The notes below the pieces were generated by a model. The model was given only the letters and a program-made list of their open reading frames with translations, did not search any database and was not told the origin of the DNA. Below, one piece after another: positions 1-7,967 of a stretch of DNA of 64,000 bases. Made by a program: the position numbers and the translations under genes. Position 1 is the stretch's first letter, and each line of letters opens with the position of its first letter. The stretch is from positions 62,001-126,000 of the forward strand of contig JBEKGN010000007.1 of the NCBI GenBank assembly GCA_050012775.1. The letters run 5' to 3'. Source of the DNA: Roseiarcus sp050012775 (lineage in GTDB: Bacteria; Pseudomonadota; Alphaproteobacteria; Rhizobiales; Beijerinckiaceae).

Positions 1-2
1 TC

Positions 3-1802
3 GCCCTGCCCACGGTTTCGGTGCTGATGGCGCTCAGCGCCAATCCGATCGCGCTCGCGGTCAACGTGCCATTGATGCTGTGGAACGCCTATCCCATCGG
101 GTTGCGGGCGTGGCGGGTCTGGAGCCGCGAGGGTCGGCTCAACGTCGATTTCCTCGATGTGCTCGCGATCGGCGCCTCGCTGGCGCAAGGCAACCCGATG
201 GCGGGCGCCGTCGTGACCTGGCTGATCCGCCTCGGCGACTGGATTCGCGACCTGACCGCGGCCGGCTCGCGCCGCGCCGTCAGTGAGCTGTTGGAATTCC
301 GCTCGAGAACGGCGTGGGTCGTGCGAGACGGCGGGGTGATCTCCATTCCCGCCATCGAACTCGCCGTCGGCGACGAAGTCGTCGTCTATCCCGGCGAGAT
401 GATTCCGGTCGACGGTGAGATCATCCAGGGCGCCGCGCACGTCGATCAAAAGGCCATCACCGGCGAGGGCCTGCCGGTCACCCGCGGCGCCGGACAGACG
501 GCGTTCGCGGCCACGGTCATCCACGACGGCCAGTTGACGATCCGCGCCGAGCGCGTCGGCGTGCAGACGATGGCGGGCCAGATCGCGCGCCTCGTCGACG
601 ACGCGCCGCTCGGCGACACGCGCATGCAGAATCATGCGGAGAAATTCGCGGATCGGCTCGTTCTGCCGTCGCTGGGCCTTGCGATCGGCGTCGCGGGAGT
701 CACCGCCGATTTCGACCGTTTCCTTTCTCTGGTGATCGTCGACTACGGAACCGGCATTCGCGTCGCCGCGCCGACGGCCGTGCTTTCGTCGATGACCCAT
801 GCGGCCCGGGCCGGCATCATCATCAAGAGCGGCGCCCACATGGAACGGCTCGCCGAGGTCGATACGGTGGTGTTCGACAAGACGGGAACGCTGACCTACG
901 GCTCCCCGACGGTGATCGACGTCATCTCCTATATCGACTCGATCACGCCGAACCATCTCATCGCGCTCGCCGCCGCCGCCGAAACGCGCCTCACCCACCC
1001 CGTCGCGGAGGCCTTGCGCAACAAGGCCCGCCAGTTGCAGGTCAACGTGCCGGCCTGCGACGAAACCAAGTACCGGCTCGGGCTCGGCGTCGAAGGCCAG
1101 GTCAACGGCTATTATCTGCACGTCGGCAGCGAGCGCTTCATGCGACAGAGCGGCGTCTCGGTCGCGGTCGCCGCGAGCGATCGCGTCGCGCTGGACGAAC
1201 GCGGCTGCTCCTGTCTCCATGTCGCCGTCGACGGGCGCCTCGCCGGCCTCATTCCCTATGCCGACGAAATTCGCGCCGACAGTCGGGCGGTCATCCGTCG
1301 ACTTGGTCAGATGGGCATACGGAACACCATCATGCTGACGGGCGACAACGCCACGGTCGCGCGCGCCGTCGGGCGGCGCCTCGGGCTCGCGCGCCAGTTC
1401 GCCGACATGCTGCCGGCTGACAAGGCCGAAGTCATCCAGCAATTGCGCCGCGAAGGCAACGTGGTCGCGATGGTCGGCGACGGCATCAACGATTCGCCGG
1501 CGCTGAGCTACGCCGACGTCGGCATCGCGATGCGCCACGGCGCCGAGGTCGCCCACGAATCCGCGCATGTGGTTCTGATGGAGGATTCCCTTCAGAAGCT
1601 CGTGAAGGCGATTGAAATCTCGCGCGACGCGGTCGGCCTGATCCGTCAGAACTACGCGATCGTCGCCGGCTTCAACACGCTCGCCCTCGCCCTCGCCCTG
1701 CCCGGCGGTCTCGTCAGTCCGGTCACGACGGCGCTGGTCAGCAATGGTTCGGCGATCGTCGCGGCCCTGAACGGAATGCGCCCGATCCTCCGCTACCAAT
1801 GA
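3..1802 (+). CDS. P1B-like P-type cation-transporting ATPase, 5' partial, no CPC motif
   Basis: The reading frame is open to the left edge, so the start lies upstream; about 600 residues are present. Counting from the GTG at 21, the actuator loop has TGEG at 147-150 (family usually TGES), the phosphorylated Asp is D286 in DKTGT, the nucleotide domain has MLTGDN, and GDGINDSP is at 486-493. The last 45 residues form two membrane helices. The family moves metal ions across the inner membrane using ATP. The membrane metal-binding motif, normally CPC, aligns with YGT at 242-244 (context DYGTGIRVAAPTA), so both metal cysteines and the proline are gone. The transported ion is therefore not predictable. 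Any N-terminal metal-binding domain is outside the window. Its stop overlaps the next gene's start by 4 nt, implying translational coupling. Confidence 0.9.
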   Translation, partial: ALPTVSVLMALSANPIALAVNVPLMLWNAYPIGLRAWRVWSREGRLNVDFLDVLAIGASLAQGNPMAGAVVTWLIRLGDWIRDLTAAGSRRAVSELLEFRSRTAWVVRDGGVISIPAIELAVGDEVVVYPGEMIPVDGEIIQGAAHVDQKAITGEGLPVTRGAGQTAFAATVIHDGQLTIRAERVGVQTMAGQIARLVDDAPLGDTRMQNHAEKFADRLVLPSLGLAIGVAGVTADFDRFLSLVIVDYGTGIRVAAPTAVLSSMTHAARAGIIIKSGAHMERLAEVDTVVFDKTGTLTYGSPTVIDVISYIDSITPNHLIALAAAAETRLTHPVAEALRNKARQLQVNVPACDETKYRLGLGVEGQVNGYYLHVGSERFMRQSGVSVAVAASDRVALDERGCSCLHVAVDGRLAGLIPYADEIRADSRAVIRRLGQMGIRNTIMLTGDNATVARAVGRRLGLARQFADMLPADKAEVIQQLRREGNVVAMVGDGINDSPALSYADVGIAMRHGAEVAHESAHVVLMEDSLQKLVKAIEISRDAVGLIRQNYAIVAGFNTLALALALPGGLVSPVTTALVSNGSAIVAALNGMRPILRYQ

Positions 1803-2641
1803 CGCAACCGGAGCCCGCCGAGGCTCTCACTCCCCGGCGCAAACTCGCGCTGCGACGCGCTCACGACTTTCTGGAGCGCCCGGATTTCGCCGCGCGAATC
1901 GCGCAATACGCCGGTCGGCCTCTCGATCGCGCCCTACGCATGGTCCCTCGCGGCTTCAACGATCGTCTCAGCAAGGCAGTCGAAAAAGCGATCCTGGCCG
2001 GCCTCGGGGTCGCCATCCGCTCGCTCGGCGCGCGAGCGAGGCCGCGGCCTTCGAGCGCCGCGGCGACGGCGCTGGCGAGCGCGAGCGGCGGCGTCAGCGG
2101 CTTTTTCGGGCCGCTCGCGCTCGCGCTCGAACTGCCGTTGACGACGACGCTGATGCTGCGATCGATCGCCGACATCGCGCGCCATCATGGCGAGGATCTC
2201 ACGCAGATCGAGGCCCGCCTCGCCTGCCTCGAAGTGCTCGGGCTCGGCGCGCGACGGTCGCGCGGGGATATCGAGGTCGGCTATTACGCGACGCGGGCGA
2301 TGCTCGCGCGGCTGACCGCCGACGCCTCGGCGGCGTTCATCGAGCGCGGCGCCGCGACCGCTTCAGCGCCGGCGGTCGGCTCGCTGGTCGGGGAAATCGC
2401 CGCTCGCTTCGGCGTGGTCGTGTCGGAACGCGCCGCCGCCTCGGCCCTGCCCGTGCTCGGGGCCCTCGGCGGGGCCGGCGTCAACGCGCTGTTCATGCAA
2501 CACTTCCAGCGCGTCGCCCATGGCCATTTCACGGTTCGCCGACTCGAGCGGCTCTGCGGGGTCGAAGCCGTGCGCTCGTACTTTCAGAGTCTGGAGGCCG
2601 AGCGGCCGGCGGACGAGCCTCGGAGTCCGCCGCGCCGATGA
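1799..2641 (+). CDS. EcsC family protein
   Basis: 280 residues matching the EcsC family: a basic N-terminus, a Gly/Ala-rich segment around 90-110 followed by a hydrophobic helix (GFFGPLALALELPLTTTLML) and a conserved C-terminal part (GALGGAGVNALFMQHF) near 220-240. The family is named after a Bacillus gene next to an ABC transporter; its biochemical role is unknown and it is often membrane-associated. It starts at an ATG that overlaps the ATPase stop (ATGA) and its own stop overlaps the DUF445 start (ATGA), so three genes form one tightly coupled operon. The context suggests a role with the ATPase in membrane ion handling, which is inference only. Confidence 0.8.
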   Translation: MTQPEPAEALTPRRKLALRRAHDFLERPDFAARIAQYAGRPLDRALRMVPRGFNDRLSKAVEKAILAGLGVAIRSLGARARPRPSSAAATALASASGGVSGFFGPLALALELPLTTTLMLRSIADIARHHGEDLTQIEARLACLEVLGLGARRSRGDIEVGYYATRAMLARLTADASAAFIERGAATASAPAVGSLVGEIAARFGVVVSERAAASALPVLGALGGAGVNALFMQHFQRVAHGHFTVRRLERLCGVEAVRSYFQSLEAERPADEPRSPPRR

Positions 2642-3942
2642 TGTCCCAGAGCCCCGTCGATCCCGCGCCGACGCGCGCGCCTTCGCCAATGGCGGCCAGC
2701 AAGAGCCCGGAGGAGAAGCTCGTCGAACTCAGGCGCATGCGAACGATCGCGACGTCGCTTCTCGCGGCGATGGCCGTGATCTTCTTCGTGGCGAGCGCGA
2801 CGCACGCGCCCTGGCCGTGGCTGCCGTATCTGCGCGCTTTCGCCGAGGCCGGCATGGTCGGCGCTTGCGCCGACTGGTTCGCGGTCGTCGCGCTGTTCCG
2901 CCGGCCGTTCGGGCTGCCGATCCCGCATACGGCGGTCGTCCCGGCCAACAAGCAGCGGATCGGCGCCGCGCTCGGCCGCTTCATCACCAACAACTTCCTG
3001 TCGACGCGGGTTGCGAGCGAGAGGCTCGCCAGCGTCGACGCGCTGCTGATCTTCGCGCGATGGATCGGCGATCAGGGAAATTCCGAAAGGCTCGCGGGTT
3101 GGGTGGGCCGGCTTCTGCCTCAGGCCGTCGCGGAGATCCCTAGAGAGCGCCTGGGCGAATTCGTCGGCGAAGCCGCGCGGCGCGGCGTCGCGGCGATCCC
3201 CGCCGCGCCGCTCGCCTCGCGGGCGCTCTCGATCCTCTGGGCGCAGGGCGCGGCCCAGGCGCTGCTCGAGCAGGGGCTCGAATACGCCGAGGCCGCGCTC
3301 GCGCGCAATCGCGCCTTCATCGCGCGCAAAGTGTCGGAGCAATCGTCGCGCTGGATGCCGAAATGGATCGATAACATCATAGCCGACAGGGTTTTGAACG
3401 GACTGCTTCAAACCATGCGCGAAATGCGCGAGCCTTCCCATCCCTGGCGCGCCGAAGCGCAGCGCCTCGTCGACGGGCTCATCCGCGACCTCGCCGCCGA
3501 TCCCGACTTGTACGCGCGCGGCGAGGCGATGAAGGCCGATCTCATCGCCAATCCCGTATTCCTCGAACAGGCGAAGTCGCTGTGGAGCGAAATCGAAGCC
3601 GCCCTGCGTTCGCAGCTCTCGGGCCCAGACAGCGCCGCCGCCGGCCTCGTCGCGGCGGCCCTGCGGGAATTCGGAAGATGGATGGAGGAGGACCCGCGCC
3701 GCCGGACCCGCCTCAACCGGCGCCTCCGGTTGCTCGCGCTGCGCGCGCTGCTGCCGCGCCGGGCCGAGATCGGCGCCTATATCGCCCATGTCGTCGACGC
3801 CTGGGACGCGGCGACCCTGGTCAACCGGCTGGAGCTGCAAGTCGGCAAGGATCTCCAGTACATCCGCATCAACGGCACGCTGGTCGGCGGACTGGTCGGG
3901 CTGCTGATCTTCGCCGCCTCGCGCGCCATCGGCGGGCCCTGA
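2638..3942 (+). CDS. DUF445 (YjiN-like) membrane-anchored protein
   Basis: 434 residues of the DUF445 family. There is an N-terminal transmembrane helix at about 36-55, the conserved block GMVGACADWFAVVALFRRPFG near 75-95, a long amphipathic, mostly helical middle, and a second hydrophobic helix at the C-terminus (about 410-428, GTLVGGLVGLLIFAAS). Family length is typical. Function is unknown; members are inner-membrane proteins. ATG 2638 overlaps the EcsC stop; a second ATG follows immediately at 2641 and could be the real start. It is the last gene of the ATPase-EcsC-DUF445 operon. Confidence 0.82.
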   Translation: MMSQSPVDPAPTRAPSPMAASKSPEEKLVELRRMRTIATSLLAAMAVIFFVASATHAPWPWLPYLRAFAEAGMVGACADWFAVVALFRRPFGLPIPHTAVVPANKQRIGAALGRFITNNFLSTRVASERLASVDALLIFARWIGDQGNSERLAGWVGRLLPQAVAEIPRERLGEFVGEAARRGVAAIPAAPLASRALSILWAQGAAQALLEQGLEYAEAALARNRAFIARKVSEQSSRWMPKWIDNIIADRVLNGLLQTMREMREPSHPWRAEAQRLVDGLIRDLAADPDLYARGEAMKADLIANPVFLEQAKSLWSEIEAALRSQLSGPDSAAAGLVAAALREFGRWMEEDPRRRTRLNRRLRLLALRALLPRRAEIGAYIAHVVDAWDAATLVNRLELQVGKDLQYIRINGTLVGGLVGLLIFAASRAIGGP

Positions 3943-4228
3943 GGGTCGCGGTCGCTGGCCTCGCCCCTGCTCCGCCCGATCGGCGTCAAAAGCCGAACTC
4001 CGCCATCGCTCAGTTTCGCCGATTTTGACCCATGTCAGCGAACACGGCTTCCCGATGCGCGACACAGGGACAATGTCGCGCGGCGCGTACGCAAATGCCC
4101 GCGGCGGCCCAGATTGAGCTCTCGATTGCGACTCTGCCGCGCGCTCGCGTTTGGCGCATGTCGCCAAGCGCGCCTGGAAGGCGATCGGCAAAGCGAGGCT
4201 CCGAGACGAACCGACAGGAGGAGTGGAT

Positions 4229-4642
4229 ATGTTGCGCGAATTGAAAAAAGAGCAGGCGCATTTCATTGCGCTGCTCGCGAAGACGGCCCGCATCCAACGC
4301 GACAAGCTGCTGGGCAATGTCGCCGAAGAGGATTTGGGCGGGATAGAGCCGGTCCGCGGCGAGCATAATCCGACGGCTTCGCTCGGCTTCGAACCCTTGC
4401 CGCCGGACTCCGCGCAAATAACGGATCTGCGCCAGGCGATCGCCTCGCTCGGGTCCGCCGCGCGCGCGGAGCTCTATGCTTTAATGCGCGTCGGTCAAGG
4501 CGATCTCGCCGCGCAAAAATGGCATCGCGGAATCTCCGAGGCCGAGCTCTTGGGCGAAACAGCGACGAGCGCCGCTCTCCTGGACGATGCGGACCTGCAC
4601 GACCATCTCGTCAAAGGTCTGTACGAAACCGACGCGGCATGA
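4229..4642 (+). CDS. DUF3775 family protein
   Basis: 137 residues. The start ATG at 4229 is chosen because AGGAGGAG lies about 6-8 nt upstream; an in-frame upstream ATG at 4151 has no such site. The C-terminal 70 residues fit DUF3775: a helix with AELYALMRVGQGD near 85-97, then a loop and a final helix (LHDHLVKGLYETD). The N-terminal half is charged and helical (LRELKKEQAHF). No catalytic motif is visible. It stands alone, transcribed toward the convergent hsp20 gene. Function unknown. Confidence 0.72.
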   Translation: MLRELKKEQAHFIALLAKTARIQRDKLLGNVAEEDLGGIEPVRGEHNPTASLGFEPLPPDSAQITDLRQAIASLGSAARAELYALMRVGQGDLAAQKWHRGISEAELLGETATSAALLDDADLHDHLVKGLYETDAA

Positions 4643-4652
4643 TTAAGGGAGC

Positions 4653-4702
4653 GCGGCCTCTGTAAGGACCGGGACGAGCCCGACCACGACGACGGAGGCC
4701 GC
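4653..4702. terminator. Inverted repeat between convergent genes
   Basis: GCGGCCTC at 4653-4660 is complementary to GAGGCCGC at 4695-4702, with a 34-nt spacer, in the gap between the DUF3775 gene (+) and hsp20 (-). It could fold on both transcripts and act as a two-way transcription end, but the long spacer and lack of a T-run make this weak. Confidence 0.25.
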
Positions 4703-4812
4703 TTCTCGACAAATCCCCGTCCTTTCGCGCGGGGAATTCCCGCCACCGCGCAATGACACGGCGCCAGCTCCGCCGCCCTTGGCATTGCCGGCGCCGACAA
4801 GCGCGGCGATGG

Positions 4813-5355
4813 TCACGCGGCTTTGACGGTGATCTTCGTTTCGCTCTTTTGCGCTTCGGCGGTCTTGGGAAGTTTGATCGTCAGCAGGCCCTTGGCGAAG
4901 GTCGCTTCGATCTTGCTGGCGTCGACGCCTTGCGGAACAGGGAACGAGCGGACGAAGGAACCGAAGCGACGCTCGGAAAGATAATAATCCTTCTCGCGCT
5001 CTTCCTTTTCCTCTTTCTTCTCGCCCTTGATCACGAGATTTCCGTTCGACAGCTTGACCTCGACGTCCTTTTCGCTGAGCCCCGGCAATTCCGCCGAGAT
5101 CTCGAATTCCTTGTCCTTCTCGGAGATGTCGACCGCCGGGTTCAACGCCCAATTCGCCTCGCGCTGCCAAGGCAGATCAAATTGGAACGCCGGGCGGCCG
5201 AGCGCAAACGGCCACGAAGCGCCGCCAACGGAATCAAAGAGACGATCGATCTCGCGGCGAAGCGTTTCGAAGGGCGCCCACGGCGCCATCGCTCCCATCG
5301 CGGGCGCGGTCTTCTTTTCGACTTTCACAGGGAGTTTGGTTGCTGCTTCCACCAT
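4813..5355 (-). CDS. Small heat-shock protein, Hsp20/alpha-crystallin family
   Basis: 180 residues. After a 70-residue N-terminal arm (with WAPFETLRREIDRLFD), the alpha-crystallin domain runs from about 75 to 170: NPAVDISEKDKEFEISAELPG, the DVEVKLSNGNLVIKGEKK strand pair, and a closing FAKGLLTIKLPK strand. These ATP-independent chaperones hold unfolding proteins as oligomers in the cytoplasm. An AGGAG site sits 8 nt before ATG 5355. The 5' leader contains a strong hairpin (5396-5431), see that entry; many alphaproteobacterial hsp20 genes are controlled by leader RNA structure and RpoH, but no clear RpoH promoter was found. Confidence 0.95.
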   Translation of the reverse strand: MVEAATKLPVKVEKKTAPAMGAMAPWAPFETLRREIDRLFDSVGGASWPFALGRPAFQFDLPWQREANWALNPAVDISEKDKEFEISAELPGLSEKDVEVKLSNGNLVIKGEKKEEKEEREKDYYLSERRFGSFVRSFPVPQGVDASKIEATFAKGLLTIKLPKTAEAQKSETKITVKAA

Positions 5356-5684
5356 CGCGACTTCTCCTGTTGTTCAACGGCTCGAAGCGACGAACGCACT
5401 CCGCCCCTTGCCTTGGCAAGAGGCGGAGCGCTCGCACTAAACAAGCCCGCTTCTCCGATCGACTTTGGCGCTCTGAGACAATGTCCAACATCGTCTTCGA
5501 AGCGTAGGGAACGAGCGGCCAAATATCCGCGACGAAATTAAACCTCGGATCGGAGGTTGCGGCACTGATCTGCGTCAAATGGCGTTGGAACAAGACGACA
5601 ACGTTTAATGATCGGCTTCCCTGTTCGCCGAAAGGCGGCGCCGGCGCGGACCGTAATCTGCGCGGCGCGAACGCCCCTCGCCCT
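5356..5684. other. Intergenic stretch between hsp20 and the GGDEF-EAL gene
   Basis: 329 nt. It holds the hsp20 leader with the hairpin at 5396-5431. The rest is somewhat less GC-rich around 5515-5560 and probably contains the hsp20 promoter. No coding frame with a ribosome site was found. Confidence 0.5.
5396..5431 (-). promoter_or_regulatory. Strong hairpin in the hsp20 leader (candidate RNA thermosensor element)
   Basis: On the minus strand, CCGCCTCTTGCC and GGCAAGGGGCGG pair around a 2-nt loop with one mismatch; GCGCT and AGTGC extend the stem to about 17 bp. It ends 40 nt before the hsp20 start codon. Between it and the start, CTTC (in CGCTTC) could pair with GAAG just after the AGGAG ribosome site. 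ROSE-type leaders of hsp20 genes have upstream stems plus a weak ribosome-site stem; the layout is similar, but the diagnostic U(U/C)GCU motif opposite the ribosome site is not present. A terminator for the upstream GGDEF-EAL gene is the alternative; there is no T-run. Confidence 0.4.
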
Positions 5685-7718
5685 TTACCCTACCGCCACG
5701 AGCCTTTGGCATTTTCCGGCCTTCTCGCACCAGGAGAGCCGACAAGTCCCACAGGCTTCGTCCGTCTGGGGCGAGGGGCTCGGACAGCGCTCGAACACCG
5801 ACGCGAGGGCGTCGACGGGCATCGGCCTGCTGAAGAGATAGCCCTGCGCTTCGTCGCATCCGGCCGAGCGCAGCAGATCGAACTGCTCGCAGGTTTCGAC
5901 GCCCTCGCCGGTCAGCGCGAGGCCGAGTTCCCTGGCCAACCTCGCCGCCGCGCGGATCACCGCCGCGCATCTCGGATTGGCCAGAGCGTCGACCACGAAG
6001 GCGCGATCGATCTTGATGCGGTCCAGCGGCAGGCGCGAGATGTAGATCATCGAGGAATAGCCCGCGCCGAAATCGTCGAGCGCGATGGTGACGCCGAGGC
6101 TGCGCAAGGCGCGCAAGCTCTCGGCGGCGGCCTCGAAGTCGGCGATGAACGAGGATTCGGTGATCTCCAGTTCGAGGCGGCGCGGGTCGAATCCGCGCGT
6201 TTCCACGATTTCGCGGATCGCCGCCTTCAGCAAGGGCGATTTCAGTTGGGTGGCGGAGACGTTGACGGCGACGCGCAGCCGCCTCGGCCAGGACACGGCG
6301 ATGCGCGTCGCCTCGCGAAGCGCCCAGACGCCGATCTCCTCGATGCAGCCGCACTCCTCCGCCGCACGGATAAAAAGGCTGGCCGGCGCGTCGCCGAACC
6401 CTGGGCGGCGCCAGCGCAGCAGCGCCTCAAAACCCTTCGTCGCGCCGCTCGCCACGTCGACCAGGGGCTGAAAGTCGAGACGCATTTCGCCGTTGCGCAG
6501 CGCTTGGCGCAGCGCCGTCTCCAATTCGCGCCGCTCCCGCGCATCGCCGCTTTCCGCGTCGTCGACGAACGCAATCGAGCCGCGACGGATCTGCTTGGCC
6601 TTGTAAAGCGCGGCGTCCGCGTTGCGCACGAGGCGATCGCCGTCCTCGCCGTGATCCGGCGCCAGCGCGACGCCGACGCTGACCGAACACGCGCTCTCGC
6701 CCCAATCGAAAGCGAACGGCCGCCGGAACTCGGCGACGATCTCTTGCGCGAGCGCCTCGGCCGCCTCGCGGCTGGGCGTTTCCTGCGCGATCAGCGCGAA
6801 CTCGTCGCCGCCGAGTCGCACGACGAAGTCGTTTTCCCGGCACGCTTGCCGCAGCGCGCGCGCGGCGCGAACGATCATTTCATCGCCGGCGACGTGGCCG
6901 AACGTGTCGTTGACGAGCTTGAAGCGATCGAGATCGAAGCACATCAGCGCGAACCGATGTCCCGCGCCGTCGAGCCGCTCGAAGGCCGCGGCCAATCGCT
7001 CGTTGAACGCCCGGCGGTTGCCCAGGCCGGTGAGCGGGTCGACGCGCGCGGCCACTTCGTCGGCGAAATGGGCGATTGTGCGCTGCGCGAGCTGCGTCGC
7101 CTGAAAATGCGCCTGGATCAAGAGGAAGCCGGCGTTGACGAGCTGCACGGCGACCACGGGAAACGCGATCGGGTCGGGCGCCTGGACCACGCCGAACACG
7201 CAACCGAGCGCTAGGGGCGCAATGAAGCCATAGGCCAGCGGCAGCGCGGTCGCGAGTTGCAGCGCGCCGCCGCTCATCACGCTCATCGACAGCGTCGCGA
7301 TCAGCGCGCGCTGACTGGAGTCCGCGTAACTCTGAGCGAGAACGAAACCGCATCCCCAGAGCGCGCCGCCGCCAATCGCTTGGATTGTTCCCAGCCTGAG
7401 CTCGCGAACGCCGCCGAGCGCCGAATCCGCGCGGTCGCCGTCAACTCGCCGCCGGAGCGCGCGGAAAATCAACATATGCGCGGCGAGCAGGAGCGCCCAG
7501 GCGATCAGCGGCGCGCGCGCCGGGCTGTTCCACATGGCGATCGGAAGCGTCGCCGCGCCGAGGATCAAGGCCACCAGCGAGGCCATGGCGCCGCGTCGCA
7601 CGGCCGCCAATTGCGCGAGGCGCACGCGCTCCAATTCGAGCGGCGCGAGCGGCCGAGGCGAGAATGCGAGGGGATCTCCGTCGAGCCATCGCGCGAGCCG
7701 CGCGGCGATCGTCGACAT
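5685..7718 (-). CDS. Membrane-bound GGDEF-EAL cyclic-di-GMP enzyme
   Basis: 677 residues from ATG 7718 (a GTG at 7853 is an alternative). About six hydrophobic helices fill residues 35-200, then GGDEF and EAL domains. The cyclase site GGDEF is intact at 303-307 and is preceded by an inhibitory RxxD site (REND, five residues upstream). The phosphodiesterase domain keeps EAL (431-433), ELEITES, DDFGAGYSS, KIDRAFV and GEGVET. Both making and breaking cyclic-di-GMP are therefore chemically possible, and the membrane part probably senses a signal. A C-terminal tail of about 40 residues is Cys-rich (four Cys: CPS, CGTC, CEKAGKC) and could bind metal, which is inference. The gene is monocistronic or co-transcribed with the upstream mccA. 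Confidence 0.92.
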   Translation of the reverse strand: MSTIAARLARWLDGDPLAFSPRPLAPLELERVRLAQLAAVRRGAMASLVALILGAATLPIAMWNSPARAPLIAWALLLAAHMLIFRALRRRVDGDRADSALGGVRELRLGTIQAIGGGALWGCGFVLAQSYADSSQRALIATLSMSVMSGGALQLATALPLAYGFIAPLALGCVFGVVQAPDPIAFPVVAVQLVNAGFLLIQAHFQATQLAQRTIAHFADEVAARVDPLTGLGNRRAFNERLAAAFERLDGAGHRFALMCFDLDRFKLVNDTFGHVAGDEMIVRAARALRQACRENDFVVRLGGDEFALIAQETPSREAAEALAQEIVAEFRRPFAFDWGESACSVSVGVALAPDHGEDGDRLVRNADAALYKAKQIRRGSIAFVDDAESGDARERRELETALRQALRNGEMRLDFQPLVDVASGATKGFEALLRWRRPGFGDAPASLFIRAAEECGCIEEIGVWALREATRIAVSWPRRLRVAVNVSATQLKSPLLKAAIREIVETRGFDPRRLELEITESSFIADFEAAAESLRALRSLGVTIALDDFGAGYSSMIYISRLPLDRIKIDRAFVVDALANPRCAAVIRAAARLARELGLALTGEGVETCEQFDLLRSAGCDEAQGYLFSRPMPVDALASVFERCPSPSPQTDEACGTCRLSWCEKAGKCQRLVAVG

Positions 7719-7967
7719 CCCCGGCGGGACGCGCCGCGATTCGAGCGCGCCGACTGCGTCGCCGCGGCCGACCCGGAGATCGTTCTCGAGCCTATGAGAG
7801 TTCAACACGAGATTCGCGCGTCCGATCCGGGGTGACGAAATCCGTCGATGCACGCGAAGGTAGAGTCAGTTGGTGTATAGCCTATTAACGGTTGCACTCA
7901 GGATTCGCGGAATTCCGTTCTTCCGGGGCAGCCGGATCGATCGGCCGGCCGCTGCGCGCCGCCCACG

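Noticed and set aside
2584..4317. 577-codon minus-strand frame across EcsC, DUF445 and the next gap
   Set aside because: Arg- and Gly-rich, no family match, antisense to convincing genes; typical of GC-rich DNA.
5461..5590. RpoH heat-shock promoter for hsp20
   Set aside because: A CTTG occurs but no matching downstream element at the right distance.
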